Shown: one piece after another, positions 1 through 8,126 of the stretch | Numbering within the stretch: position 1 is the first letter of the stretch | Layout of the letters: the number at the start of each line of letters is the position of its first letter | Source: Hyphomicrobium_A sp036559705 | Lineage (GTDB): Bacteria > Pseudomonadota > Alphaproteobacteria > Rhizobiales > Hyphomicrobiaceae | DNA: 64,000 nt | Assembly: GCA_036559705.1 (NCBI GenBank) | Contig: DATBSP010000031.1 | Location: forward strand, 1-64,000 | Reading direction: 5' to 3' | Notes under the pieces: generated by a model | Told to the model about the DNA's origin: nothing | Database searches by the model: none | Seen by the model: the letters and a program-made list of their open reading frames with translations, nothing else | Translations under genes and position numbers: made by a program

Positions 1-93
1 GCCCTGGTCAAGTCACTCGACCAAATCCCTCATCCTCGAAAGCTTTATCTGGTGCTCGTCCGGGCGCTGACGCTGGCGCGGCTTCACGGTGGG

Positions 94-112
94 CGCAGGC
101 GCGTGGCCTGCG
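94..112 (-). terminator. GC-rich hairpin just after rpmG
   Basis: A perfect 7-bp stem (cgcaggc / gcctgcg) with a 5-nt loop lies 5 nt beyond the rpmG stop in the direction of transcription. No T-tract follows, so it is at best a weak or Rho-assisted terminator, or an mRNA 3' stabilising hairpin. Confidence 0.3.
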
Positions 113-117
113 GGCGC

Positions 118-285
118 CTACTTGATCTTCGTTTCCTTGAATTCGACGTGCTTCTTGGCGACCGGGTCATACTTCTTGAACACGAGCTTCTCGGTGCTCG
201 TGCGCGGGTTCTTCTTCGTCACGTAAAAGAACCCCGTGCCGGCGGTCGAAAGCAGCTTGATCTTCTGCGTTACGGGCTTGGCCAT
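118..285 (-). CDS. rpmG: 50S ribosomal protein L33
   Basis: Encodes a 55-residue basic protein starting MAKPVTQKIKL and ending KETKIK. This matches the length and sequence style of bacterial L33, a protein of the large ribosomal subunit near the E site. It lacks the CxxC pairs of the zinc-binding L33 form, so it is the zinc-independent type that most Proteobacteria carry. It is the last gene of the leftward run from pyrB. A good promoter (345-372) sits about 60 bases upstream, so it is probably transcribed on its own as well as by read-through. The start is the only ATG that gives the canonical N-terminus. Confidence 0.95.
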   Translation of the reverse strand: MAKPVTQKIKLLSTAGTGFFYVTKKNPRTSTEKLVFKKYDPVAKKHVEFKETKIK

Positions 286-344
286 GATCGGGGAAACCTA
301 GTTCGGTGATCGGAAAAACGATCTGCTGAATGCAGGGAGCGCGC

Positions 345-372
345 ACCATAGCTAGCGAAGCTTTGCTGTCAA
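345..372 (-). promoter_or_regulatory. Sigma70-type promoter for rpmG
   Basis: On the minus strand there is a perfect TTGACA (-35, at 372-367), a 16-bp spacer and TATGGT (-10, at 350-345). Transcription would begin near 338 and leave a leader of about 50 nt before the rpmG ATG. Its position between DUF983 and rpmG gives rpmG an independent start. The call rests on sequence match only. Confidence 0.55.
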
Positions 373-395
373 GCAACGTCGCCGCCGCGCCTTTG

Positions 396-845
396 TTATT
401 GGGGAGTGGGCTCCGGCGAAGGTTGCGCTGGATCGAGGTCGTCACGCCCGCCGAAACCATGCATGCGCAGGGCCCACTGGAGGCCGACCAGCGCACCCTT
501 GATGCGCGGCAGCAGCCACAGGGACAGGCCGATGGTTAGCGGGAACCACATGGCGATGTGCAGCCAATAGTTGGGGCGGAAAAAGTCTTCGACCATCATT
601 ACCCCCGCTACGATGAAGTGACCGACGATCAGGATGGTGAAGTAGGGTGGTGCATCGTCGGCGCGATGATGGTGCAGCTCCTCGCCGCATACCGTGCAGC
701 TGTCTGCGACCTTCAGGTATTGACGGTAGAGCTTGCCGTCGCCGCAGGCGGGGCACTTTTGCGCAGCTCCGCGACGTATCGCCTGGACAACGCTGCGCGT
801 TGGCGGCTCCGAGAAGGTCATCACTTCTGACGGCTCGTCTGACAT
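396..845 (-). CDS. DUF983 zinc-ribbon membrane protein
   Basis: Encodes 149 residues. The N-terminal part has a zinc ribbon of two cysteine pairs (CPAC and CTVC, about 22 residues apart). It is followed by two hydrophobic segments (around IVGHFIVAGVMMV and the LTIGLSLWLL region) and a Pro-rich tail. This is the DUF983 layout, a family common in Alphaproteobacteria and of unknown function. The ATG at 845 is preferred because it follows a GAGAA-like ribosome site; a TTG 57 bases upstream is also in frame. It lies about 85 bases after rnr on the same strand, in the usual order rnr-DUF983-rpmG. Confidence 0.85.
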   Translation of the reverse strand: MSDEPSEVMTFSEPPTRSVVQAIRRGAAQKCPACGDGKLYRQYLKVADSCTVCGEELHHHRADDAPPYFTILIVGHFIVAGVMMVEDFFRPNYWLHIAMWFPLTIGLSLWLLPRIKGALVGLQWALRMHGFGGRDDLDPAQPSPEPTPQ

Positions 846-931
846 TTCATTTCTCGCCGTGCCTGTGGCCGTTAGTTGGCGACGCGATCCGATGCGGGTC
901 AATAGCCGAATGGCCGCCTCGTCGTCGCACG

Positions 932-3217
932 CTAGCGCCGGCGGCGCCAGCCGCGCTTCTCTCTCTGCCCATCGCCGGCATGGGGCGCCGCAACACGGCC
1001 CTTCTTGCCCTCGGTCAACAGCTCGAAGCGCAATGCTCCCGCTGAGGGAATAGCCTCGACAAGACGCACCTCGACGGTGTCGCCGAGCCGGAACGTCTCG
1101 CCCGTGCGTTTGCCGACGAGGGCGTGCTGCGCCTCGATATGGTTGTAGAAATCGTTATGCAGCGACGACACCGGCACGAAGCCGTCGGCGCCGGTATCTT
1201 TCAGACGCACGAACAGGCCCGAGCGCGTGACGCCGGCAATGCGGCCTGTGAACGTCGCACCAATGCGATCGGCGAGATGCGCGGCGATGAGCCGATCCGC
1301 CGTCTCGCGCTCCGCGGCCATGGCGCGGCGCTCCGCATCCGAGATTTGCTGTGCGACATCGCTGTGCCGGCCGATCTCGCTGTCCTCAAGGCCCCCCTCG
1401 CCGAGACGCAGCGCTTTCACCAACGCACGATGCACCAGGAGATCGGCATAGCGGCGGATAGGTGAGGTGAAGTGCGCATAGCGGCGCAGGTTCAAACCGA
1501 AGTGCCCGATGTTTTCGATGTTGTACTCGGCCTGGCTCTGGCTGCGCAGCACGACCTCGTTGATGAGATCGGCTACGGGCAGCGTCTTGGCGCGGGCGAG
1601 GATGCCGTTGAAGTGGCCCGGCTTCAATGTGGACGCTTGCGGCAGCTTCATGCCAAGCGTGTCGAGGAAGTCGCGTAGGCTACTCAGCTTTTCCTTCGAG
1701 GGCTGATCGTGGATGCGGTAGACGACCGGCGTCTTACGCTGCTCCAGCGTCTCCGCGGCGGCGACGTTGGCTTGAATCATGAACTCTTCGATCAGCCGGT
1801 GCGCTGCGAGCCGCTCCGGCGTCACGACGTTAGCTACGCGGCCTTGCTCGTCGAGCAAGATCTTGCGCTCCGGCAGGTCGAGGTCGAGCGGCTGGCGCTT
1901 GTCGCGCGCCGCAGCCACCGCCGCATACGCGGCCCATAGCGGCTTCAACACCCGATCGAGCAGCGGTCCGGCCTTGTCGGACGGGCGCCCATCAATGGCC
2001 GCTTGCGCTTCCTGATAGCTGAGCTTCGCCGCCGAACGCATCATGGCGCGCATGAAGGCGTGTGCGCGCTTGTTGCCTTCCTGGTCGAAGATCATGCGCA
2101 CGACGAGGCAGGCGCGGTTCTCGCCTTCGCGCAGCGAGCATAAGTTGTTGGAGATGCGCTCAGGCAGCATCGGAACGACGCGGTCGGGGAAGTAGACCGA
2201 GTTGCCGCGCAGTTGCGCCTCGCGGTCGAGCTTGCTGCCGGTGCGCACGAAATGCGCGACGTCGGCGATGGCGACGAGCACGACCCATCCGCCGGCGTTG
2301 GCAGGATCGGTGTCAGGCTCGGCATAGACGGCGTCGTCGTGGTCGCGCGCATCGGGCGGATCAATGGTGACGAGCGGGACCGAGCGCAGATCGGTGCGGC
2401 CCGCCAGCGTCGGCTCCTTGAGTGCTTCGCTCTCGGCGATCACGCTTTCGGGGAAGTCGTCGGGAATGCCGTGGCTGTGCACGGCGATAAGGCTGATCTG
2501 CCGCTGATCGTCGGGGTTGCCGAGCGCCTCTAGAACGCGCGCCTGCGGAACGTGAAAACGACCCTTGCGGGCGAGGTCGAAGCTCACGAGATCGCCGTTC
2601 TTTGCCGGGCCTTCATCGCCTTTGGCGATCGACCACGAGCGCAACTGTTTGCGATCGACCGGTTCAATAGTGCCGCCGCCGTTCTTGTGGGAGCGAAAGA
2701 TACCGATGAGCCGGCGCTTCTCGCGCGGCAAGCGCTTGATGGGTGAAGCTTCGAAACGGCACCCCTCGACGTCCGCTTCCTCGAGCTCGGTGATGCGCGC
2801 GAGGATGCGGTCGCCGACAGCAATCTCCGCCTCGAGATCGGCCTGCGGTCCGCGGCCCCTGCGGGTTGGCAGCAACACCGACGGGCGCTCGCCCGCGTCC
2901 TCCCAAACGGCCGGCTTGCAGATGAGGTCCCCTTCGTCGTCGCGCCCGATCACTTCCAGCACGGTGACGGGGGGTAGACTACCCTTCTTGCGCAAGCTCT
3001 TACGGTCGCCGGAGAGCGTGCCCTCCTCGGACATGCTGGCGAGCAACCGGTTAAAGTCGACGCGCTGCGGCCCGCGCACGCCGAACGCACGCGCGATCTC
3101 GCGCTTGCCGACTTTGGTCGGCGACGACTTGATGAACTCGAGGATTTCGTCCCTGCCGGGCAACCCATCGCGCTTGGGCGGGCCGCTCTTGTTCGGGCCC
3201 TTCGGTCTGCGCGACAT
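932..3217 (-). CDS. rnr: Ribonuclease R (RNB-family 3'-5' exoribonuclease)
   Basis: 761 residues, the usual length for RNase R, a processive hydrolytic exoribonuclease that degrades structured RNA and takes part in rRNA quality control. An N-terminal winged-helix-like region and cold-shock domains precede the RNB catalytic domain. Its metal-binding signature TIDPPDARDHDDAV, near residues 284-297, keeps all the acidic residues expected of an active enzyme. An S1 domain (GRIAGVTRSGLFVRL) lies near residue 660, followed by a basic tail ending KRGWRRRR, typical of RNase R. It begins about 33 bases after the topA stop on the same strand, so the two are probably co-transcribed. Confidence 0.95.
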   Translation of the reverse strand: MSRRPKGPNKSGPPKRDGLPGRDEILEFIKSSPTKVGKREIARAFGVRGPQRVDFNRLLASMSEEGTLSGDRKSLRKKGSLPPVTVLEVIGRDDEGDLICKPAVWEDAGERPSVLLPTRRGRGPQADLEAEIAVGDRILARITELEEADVEGCRFEASPIKRLPREKRRLIGIFRSHKNGGGTIEPVDRKQLRSWSIAKGDEGPAKNGDLVSFDLARKGRFHVPQARVLEALGNPDDQRQISLIAVHSHGIPDDFPESVIAESEALKEPTLAGRTDLRSVPLVTIDPPDARDHDDAVYAEPDTDPANAGGWVVLVAIADVAHFVRTGSKLDREAQLRGNSVYFPDRVVPMLPERISNNLCSLREGENRACLVVRMIFDQEGNKRAHAFMRAMMRSAAKLSYQEAQAAIDGRPSDKAGPLLDRVLKPLWAAYAAVAAARDKRQPLDLDLPERKILLDEQGRVANVVTPERLAAHRLIEEFMIQANVAAAETLEQRKTPVVYRIHDQPSKEKLSSLRDFLDTLGMKLPQASTLKPGHFNGILARAKTLPVADLINEVVLRSQSQAEYNIENIGHFGLNLRRYAHFTSPIRRYADLLVHRALVKALRLGEGGLEDSEIGRHSDVAQQISDAERRAMAAERETADRLIAAHLADRIGATFTGRIAGVTRSGLFVRLKDTGADGFVPVSSLHNDFYNHIEAQHALVGKRTGETFRLGDTVEVRLVEAIPSAGALRFELLTEGKKGRVAAPHAGDGQREKRGWRRRR

Positions 3218-3250
3218 GTCAGAGCGCCTGGCGAGGGATCATATGACGGC

Positions 3251-5950
3251 TTAGGTCTCCGCGTCGGCAGGCTCGGCCTTGGCTTTGGCAGAGCGTCCCT
3301 TCACGGCCTTCGATTTTGCACCTTTTGCCGCCGGCTTGGCGTCGGCGGTCGCTTTCCGCACAGGCTTCTTCTTTGACGGGCCCTTGGCGGCACGCGCAGC
3401 GATTAGCTCGACCGCTTCGGCGACACTGATCGCCGCCGGATCCTTGCCGTTGGGGATCGTTGCGTTCACCGCGCCGTGCTTCACGTATGGGCCATAGCGG
3501 CCGGACAGAACCTCGATCTTGCCACCACCGTCCGGGTGCTCGCCCAGATCCTTGAGCACCGTCGGCTTGGCGCGTTGGAAGCGGCTCTTGCCGCCGGCGG
3601 CTTTCTCGGCGAGCAGGGTGACGGCGCGGTTCAAACCGACGCTGAAAACTTCCTCGATGCCTTCGAGATTGGCGTACGTCCCATCGTGCAGGATGAAGGG
3701 TCCGTAGCGGCCGAGACCGGCGGTGATCGGCTTGCCCGTTTCCGGATGCGCGCCGACCTCGCGCGGCAGCGACAGCAGCTTCACCGCGTACTCGAGATCG
3801 ATCGATCCCGCGTCGACGCCTTTCGGCAGGCTCGACCGCTTCGGCTTCTCTTCCTCGGAGCCTTCGCCGAGCTGTACGTACGGTCCGAAACGCCCGGTGC
3901 GCAGCGTGACGGCAAGGCCGCTGTCGGGATCAAAGCCAAGCTGCTTGCCGTCGGGCGTTGCGGCTTCTCCGTCTCCGGTTCCTGTGTCGGTAAGTTGCCG
4001 CGTGAAGCGGCACTCCGGATAGTTTCCGCAGCCGATGAATGCGCCGTACTTGCCGGAAATTTTCAGGCTCAGACGACCAACCTTGCACGAGGGACACGAG
4101 CGCGGATCGCTGCCGTCCTCGCGCGGGGGGAAGATGTGCGGCCCGAGGATCTCGTTGAGCGCTTCCAAAACTTCGCCGACGCGCAGATCCTTGATGTCAT
4201 CGACGGAGCCGGTGAACTCGCGCCAGAAGTCGCGCAGCACGTCCTTCCAGGCGAGCTTGCCGTCGGAGATGAGGTCGAGCTTTTCCTCGAGGTCGGCCGT
4301 GAAGTCGTACTCGACGTAGCGCTTGAAGAAGCCCTCCAGGAAGGCGATGACGAGACGGCCCTTGTCCTCGGGGATGAGGCGCTTCTTGTCGACGCGGACG
4401 TAGTCGCGCTCCTGCAGCACGGCGAGCGTCGAAGCGTAGGTCGAGGGCCGCCCGATGCCGAGCTCCTCCATCTTCTTGACCAGCGTTGCTTCAGAGAAGC
4501 GCGGCGGCGGCTGCGTGAAGTGCTGTTCGGCTTCGATCGATCGGTCGGTGACCTTGTCGCCCTGCGCCAGCACCGGCAGGCGGCGGCTCGTATCGTCGTC
4601 GTCCGCGGGGACGTCGTCCTTACCCTTGGCGGCGTGCGGGCGCTCGTCGCGGCCTTCCTCGTAGACCTTGAGGAAGCCTTCGAACTGGATCACCGATCCT
4701 GTCGCGCGCAGCGTGTAAGTCTTGCCGTCGCGGCCCTTCACCTCGATGTCGGCGGTCGTCTGCTCGACTTCCGCCGAGGCCATTTGGCTGGCGACAGCGC
4801 GCTTCCAGATCAGCTCGTAGAGGCGCGCCTGATCTTTCTCCAGATGTTTGGCGACATCCGAGGGCTTGCGGGACACCTCGGTCGGGCGGATGGCCTCGTG
4901 CGCCTCCTGGGCGTTCTTGGCCTTGGTCTTATATTCGCGGATGAACGGCGCCACGAACCTCCGCGAATACTCGCGCGCGATGAGGCCGCGGATGGCGCTG
5001 ATGGCCTCCGGCACGATCGTCACGCCGTCGGTTCGCATGTAGGTGATGAGGCCGACGGCCTCGCCGCCGATGTCGACGCCTTCGTAAAGGCGCTGGGCGA
5101 CCTGCATAGTTTGCTTGGCCGAGAAGCCGAGCTTGCGCGAGGCGTCCATCTGCAGCGTCGAGGTGGCGAACGGCGCATACGGGTTGCGCTTCACCGCCTT
5201 CTTCTCGACCGAGACGACGCGGAAGTCGCCCTTCTCGATGGCCGCCTTGATGGCGTTGGCTTCCTCGCCCGTCTTGATGTCGAGCTTCTTGAGCGTCGTG
5301 CCGTTGATGGCGTTGAGGCGGGCCGGGAACTCCTCGGCCTTCCCGGTCGCCAGCACGGCATCGATGGTCCAGTACTCATCGGTCCGGAACGCTTCGATCT
5401 CGGCTTCGCGGTCGCAGACGAGGCGCAGGGCGACGGACTGCACGCGGCCGGCCGAGCGGGCGCCCGGCAGCTTGCGCCACAGCACCGGCGACAGGGTAAA
5501 GCCTACGAGATAGTCGAGGGCGCGGCGGGCGAGGTAGGCGGAGACGAGGGGGCCGTCGATGGCGCGCGGCTCGCTTAGGGCGGTAAGAATCGCCTGCTTG
5601 GTGACCGCGTTGAAGGCGACGCGCTCGACCTGCGTGTCCTTCTTCAAGGCCTTCTTCTGCTCGAGGATCTGCAGGATGTGCCAGGAGATTGCTTCGCCTT
5701 CCCGATCAGGGTCGGTGGCGAGGATGAGCTTGTCGGCCTTTTTGACCGCGTCGGCGATTTCCTTCATAATTTTCTGAGACTTAGGGTCGACGTCCCAGTG
5801 CATCTCGAAGTCTTTGTCGGGCTCGACCGAGCCGTTCTTGGCCGGCAGGTCGCGCACATGGCCGAACGAGGCAATGACCTTGTAGCCGCTGCCCAGGTAC
5901 TTGTTGATGGTCTTGGCCTTGGCAGCCGATTCGACGATTACGACGTTCAT
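3251..5950 (-). CDS. topA: DNA topoisomerase I (type IA, omega protein)
   Basis: 899 residues. It relaxes negative supercoils through a transient 5'-phosphotyrosine. The TOPRIM domain is at the N-terminus (MNVVIVESAAKAKTI) with the acidic motif DPDREGE at 80-86. The catalytic tyrosine is Y304 in the canonical TYMRTDG motif. The C-terminal half has a four-cysteine topoisomerase zinc finger (CPSC ... CGNYPEC), then Topo_C_Rpt-like repeats (GRFGPYVQLG, GRYGPFILHDG, GRYGPYVKHG) and a Lys/Ala-rich tail of about 45 residues. It follows dprA and precedes rnr, as in many Rhizobiales. No lesion is visible. Confidence 0.97.
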   Translation of the reverse strand: MNVVIVESAAKAKTINKYLGSGYKVIASFGHVRDLPAKNGSVEPDKDFEMHWDVDPKSQKIMKEIADAVKKADKLILATDPDREGEAISWHILQILEQKKALKKDTQVERVAFNAVTKQAILTALSEPRAIDGPLVSAYLARRALDYLVGFTLSPVLWRKLPGARSAGRVQSVALRLVCDREAEIEAFRTDEYWTIDAVLATGKAEEFPARLNAINGTTLKKLDIKTGEEANAIKAAIEKGDFRVVSVEKKAVKRNPYAPFATSTLQMDASRKLGFSAKQTMQVAQRLYEGVDIGGEAVGLITYMRTDGVTIVPEAISAIRGLIAREYSRRFVAPFIREYKTKAKNAQEAHEAIRPTEVSRKPSDVAKHLEKDQARLYELIWKRAVASQMASAEVEQTTADIEVKGRDGKTYTLRATGSVIQFEGFLKVYEEGRDERPHAAKGKDDVPADDDDTSRRLPVLAQGDKVTDRSIEAEQHFTQPPPRFSEATLVKKMEELGIGRPSTYASTLAVLQERDYVRVDKKRLIPEDKGRLVIAFLEGFFKRYVEYDFTADLEEKLDLISDGKLAWKDVLRDFWREFTGSVDDIKDLRVGEVLEALNEILGPHIFPPREDGSDPRSCPSCKVGRLSLKISGKYGAFIGCGNYPECRFTRQLTDTGTGDGEAATPDGKQLGFDPDSGLAVTLRTGRFGPYVQLGEGSEEEKPKRSSLPKGVDAGSIDLEYAVKLLSLPREVGAHPETGKPITAGLGRYGPFILHDGTYANLEGIEEVFSVGLNRAVTLLAEKAAGGKSRFQRAKPTVLKDLGEHPDGGGKIEVLSGRYGPYVKHGAVNATIPNGKDPAAISVAEAVELIAARAAKGPSKKKPVRKATADAKPAAKGAKSKAVKGRSAKAKAEPADAET

Positions 5951-6070
5951 CTCTGACTTTCAGGCTGGCGCCGCGCGACAGGGGAGCCCGTGGGGCTTCG
6001 GGGCCATGGGCACAGGGGGATCGGTAATACTCCCGGCATCCGTTCGGCGGGGGAACATGGGAGAGGAATG

Positions 6071-6089
6071 TGGCGGTGTCAAACCGCCA
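6071..6089. repeat. Inverted repeat in the topA upstream region
   Basis: TGGCGGT and ACCGCCA form a perfect 7-bp inverted repeat around a 5-nt loop, midway between the divergent topA and the small gene at 6166. It could be an operator or an RNA hairpin. There is no T-tract to suggest a terminator. Confidence 0.3.
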
Positions 6090-6131
6090 GCCCGCTTGGC
6101 GTGTACCGTGGCATTGTCGCTATCTGAGATT

Positions 6132-6146
6132 GTAAATGCTATTTAC
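6132..6146. promoter_or_regulatory. AT-rich palindrome, possible operator
   Basis: GTAAAT-gct-ATTTAC is a perfect 6+6 palindrome with a 3-bp centre. It lies 20 bases before the ATG at 6166 and stands out as AT-rich in GC-rich surroundings. The position suits a repressor site controlling the small gene and possibly the divergent topA. The regulator is unknown. Confidence 0.4.
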
Positions 6147-6165
6147 CACTATCGAAGGTTGTCTA

Positions 6166-6384
6166 ATGGTCGAGACACACGCGAGAATGGCAGGCTCGGA
6201 AGACCCGAATGGTGGCGCCGAGGAACCCCCGCCGAGCCGCGGAAACGACACGCTCGGCTACCTCTGCGACATCATCCAGGAACTGAAGCACTTGGCTGAC
6301 CGGTCGGGGCAGCGGACCCTTTCCGCCATCCTTGCCGCGGCTCTCACCGAAGCCCGCATCCAGAACGACCAGTTGCGGCGCTGA
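6166..6384 (+). CDS. Small conserved-looking hypothetical protein
   Basis: 72 residues. The first 30 are low-complexity and acidic; the rest (YLCDIIQELKHLADRSGQRTL to the end) reads as two amphipathic helices. This type of short helical protein occurs in Rhizobiales, but I cannot name a function. The ATG at 6166 has AAGG about 8 bases upstream. An earlier in-frame ATG at 6136 lies inside the palindrome and lacks a ribosome site. The gene is opposite in strand to its neighbours and sits between topA and the dprA remnant. Its stop lies 3 bases before the dprA 3' end, so the two are convergent. Confidence 0.6.
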   Translation: MVETHARMAGSEDPNGGAEEPPPSRGNDTLGYLCDIIQELKHLADRSGQRTLSAILAAALTEARIQNDQLRR

Positions 6385-6387
6385 GTT

Positions 6388-7471
6388 TCAAGGGACCGGT
6401 GCGAGCGACACCAGGCCGCCGCCGTGCCGTTCGATGCGCCCGGCGAGTGAAAGCTCCATGAGGGCAATCTGCACGCTACGGATGCTGAGGCCAGTGCCGC
6501 GAACGAGGCTATCGATGTCGACCGGTGCCTGCCCGAGCGCGGCCACGATGCGATCGCGGTCACGTTCGGACACGATCTGGGCCATCTCGATGGGCTCCTC
6601 GGGCTCCTCGCGGAGCTGACGCGCGGGGGCGCGCGTCAATGGTGTCAGCGCGGCTAGAACATCCTCGGGCTCCGTCACCAGTGTGGCGCCCGACTTCAGA
6701 AGCTTGTTGGTGCCCTCGGCGCGTGGATCGAGCGGATGGCCGGGAATGGCAAATACCTCGCGGCCCTGCTCGGCCGCCAGCCGTGCGGTGACCAGGCTTC
6801 CCGATCGGCGCGCCGCCTCGACGATGAGGACCCCTAGCGACAGGCCCGAGACGATGCGGTTGCGGCGCGGAAAGTCCTGTCCGCGCGGTGTAAAGCCGAC
6901 CGGCATTTCGCTAACGAGGCACCCGCGCTCACCAATTACTCGCTGCAACTCGCTGTGCTCAGGTGGGTAGATATTGTCGATGCCGCCGGCGAGCACCGCG
7001 ATGGTGCCGGTGTCGACCGCCGCCTGATGCGCCATGGCGTCAATGCCGCGCGCGAGCCCCGACGCAACCACGAAGCCGGCGCGTCCAATCTCGCTGGCGA
7101 ACTGACGTGCGAGCTTGGCCCCGGCGGCAGAGCATTGCCGCGCACCGACGATGGCGATGGTCGGCCGCTGCAGCAGGCCTATGTCGCCTTACACGTAGAG
7201 CATCGGCGGGGGCGCTTCGAGAGCTGCGAGGGGCGTCGAGTACTGCGCCTCGCACGCCTTGGTCGCGCGCACGCTGGAGCTCGGCTTCTGCGTCCTCGGC
7301 CGGGCACAGACGGATTGCGCGCCGGTAGCCACCGCGGCGCGACAGCTCGGGTACTGCTGCGAGCGCCGCCTCGGCGGTGCCGTAGTGCTTCAACAGCTCG
7401 CGAAAAGTGACGGGACCGACGTTCTCGGAGCGAGCTAGCCGCAGGGCCGCAAGGCGCTCGGCCTCCGACAT
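6388..7471 (-). pseudogene. dprA: DprA/Smf DNA-processing protein, broken by frameshift and stop
   Basis: DprA binds single-stranded DNA and loads RecA in natural transformation. The N-terminal part (MSEAERLAALRLARSENVG) reads in one frame to about 7250. The frame then breaks, best explained by one extra G at 7248-7249. In the next frame the expected protein resumes (STPLAALEAPPPMLYV), but a TAA at 7189-7191 takes the place of the usual Lys before GD. After the stop, the Rossmann-fold core (AIVGARQCSAAG, SGLARGID, IPGHPLDPRAEG) and the C-terminal winged helix are intact to 6388. The start follows the plsY stop by 11 bases. Two separate lesions favour real decay over a single read error, although the surviving 227 residues are still open. 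Confidence 0.85.
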
Positions 7472-7481
7472 CACTCCGCAA

Positions 7482-8099
7482 TCACGCCTTGACACCGATC
7501 CTCGGCTCCTCTCCGGACGCGAGACGGCGGATGTTGGCGCGGTGCTTGTAGATCAGCAGCGCCGACATGAGTGCAGCGAGGAGTGCGGTGGCGTGATCGC
7601 CGATCGCGAAGAGGCCGACGGGCGTGATGAGCGCGGCAACCAGCGCCGACAGCGACGAGTACCGCGTCAGCGCCGCAACAAGCAGCCAGATGGCGCAGAA
7701 GGCGACGGCGGCACGCCAATCGGCGCCGAGCAGCACGCCGATGTAGGTGGCGACGCCCTTGCCGCCGCGAAACTGCAGCCAGACGGGAAACACATGACCG
7801 AGGAAGGCCGCGAGCCCGGCCAGCAGAGAGGCGAGGATGGCAACACCGCCGTGGGCGCCGATCCAATGTCCGATGAGCACCGCCGTCGTGCCCTTCAGGG
7901 CGTCGAGCAGCAGCGTCAGTGCGGCAAGACCCTTGTGGCCGGTGCGCAGCACGTTGGTCGCGCCGATGTTGCCGGAGCCGACGTTGCGAACATCGCCCAG
8001 GCCCGCGGCGCGCGTCAGCAGATAGCCGAAGGGGATCGAACCGAGCAGATAGCCGACCGCGATGGCGGCGAGAGTGTAAGGACTAAAGAACAGATCCAT
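7482..8099 (-). CDS. plsY: Glycerol-3-phosphate acyltransferase PlsY
   Basis: 205 residues, standard for PlsY. This inner-membrane enzyme moves an acyl group from acyl-phosphate to glycerol-3-phosphate, the first step of phospholipid synthesis. The signature GSGNIGATNVLR, which binds the phosphate, is at about residues 42-53. A second loop FRGGKGVAT is near 105-113, and a third Gly-rich loop precedes the basic C-terminus. Five hydrophobic segments are visible. It starts 27 bases after the pyrC-like stop and runs into the dprA remnant, in the order common in Rhizobiales. Confidence 0.95.
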   Translation of the reverse strand: MDLFFSPYTLAAIAVGYLLGSIPFGYLLTRAAGLGDVRNVGSGNIGATNVLRTGHKGLAALTLLLDALKGTTAVLIGHWIGAHGGVAILASLLAGLAAFLGHVFPVWLQFRGGKGVATYIGVLLGADWRAAVAFCAIWLLVAALTRYSSLSALVAALITPVGLFAIGDHATALLAALMSALLIYKHRANIRRLASGEEPRIGVKA

Positions 8100-8126
8100 G
8101 GCCGCGCGCGAGTTCCCCGGCGAAGC

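Noticed and set aside
3476..5578. A 700-codon open frame on the strand opposite topA
   Set aside because: It is the antisense shadow of a GC-rich gene; topA on the other strand has clear motifs and a ribosome site.
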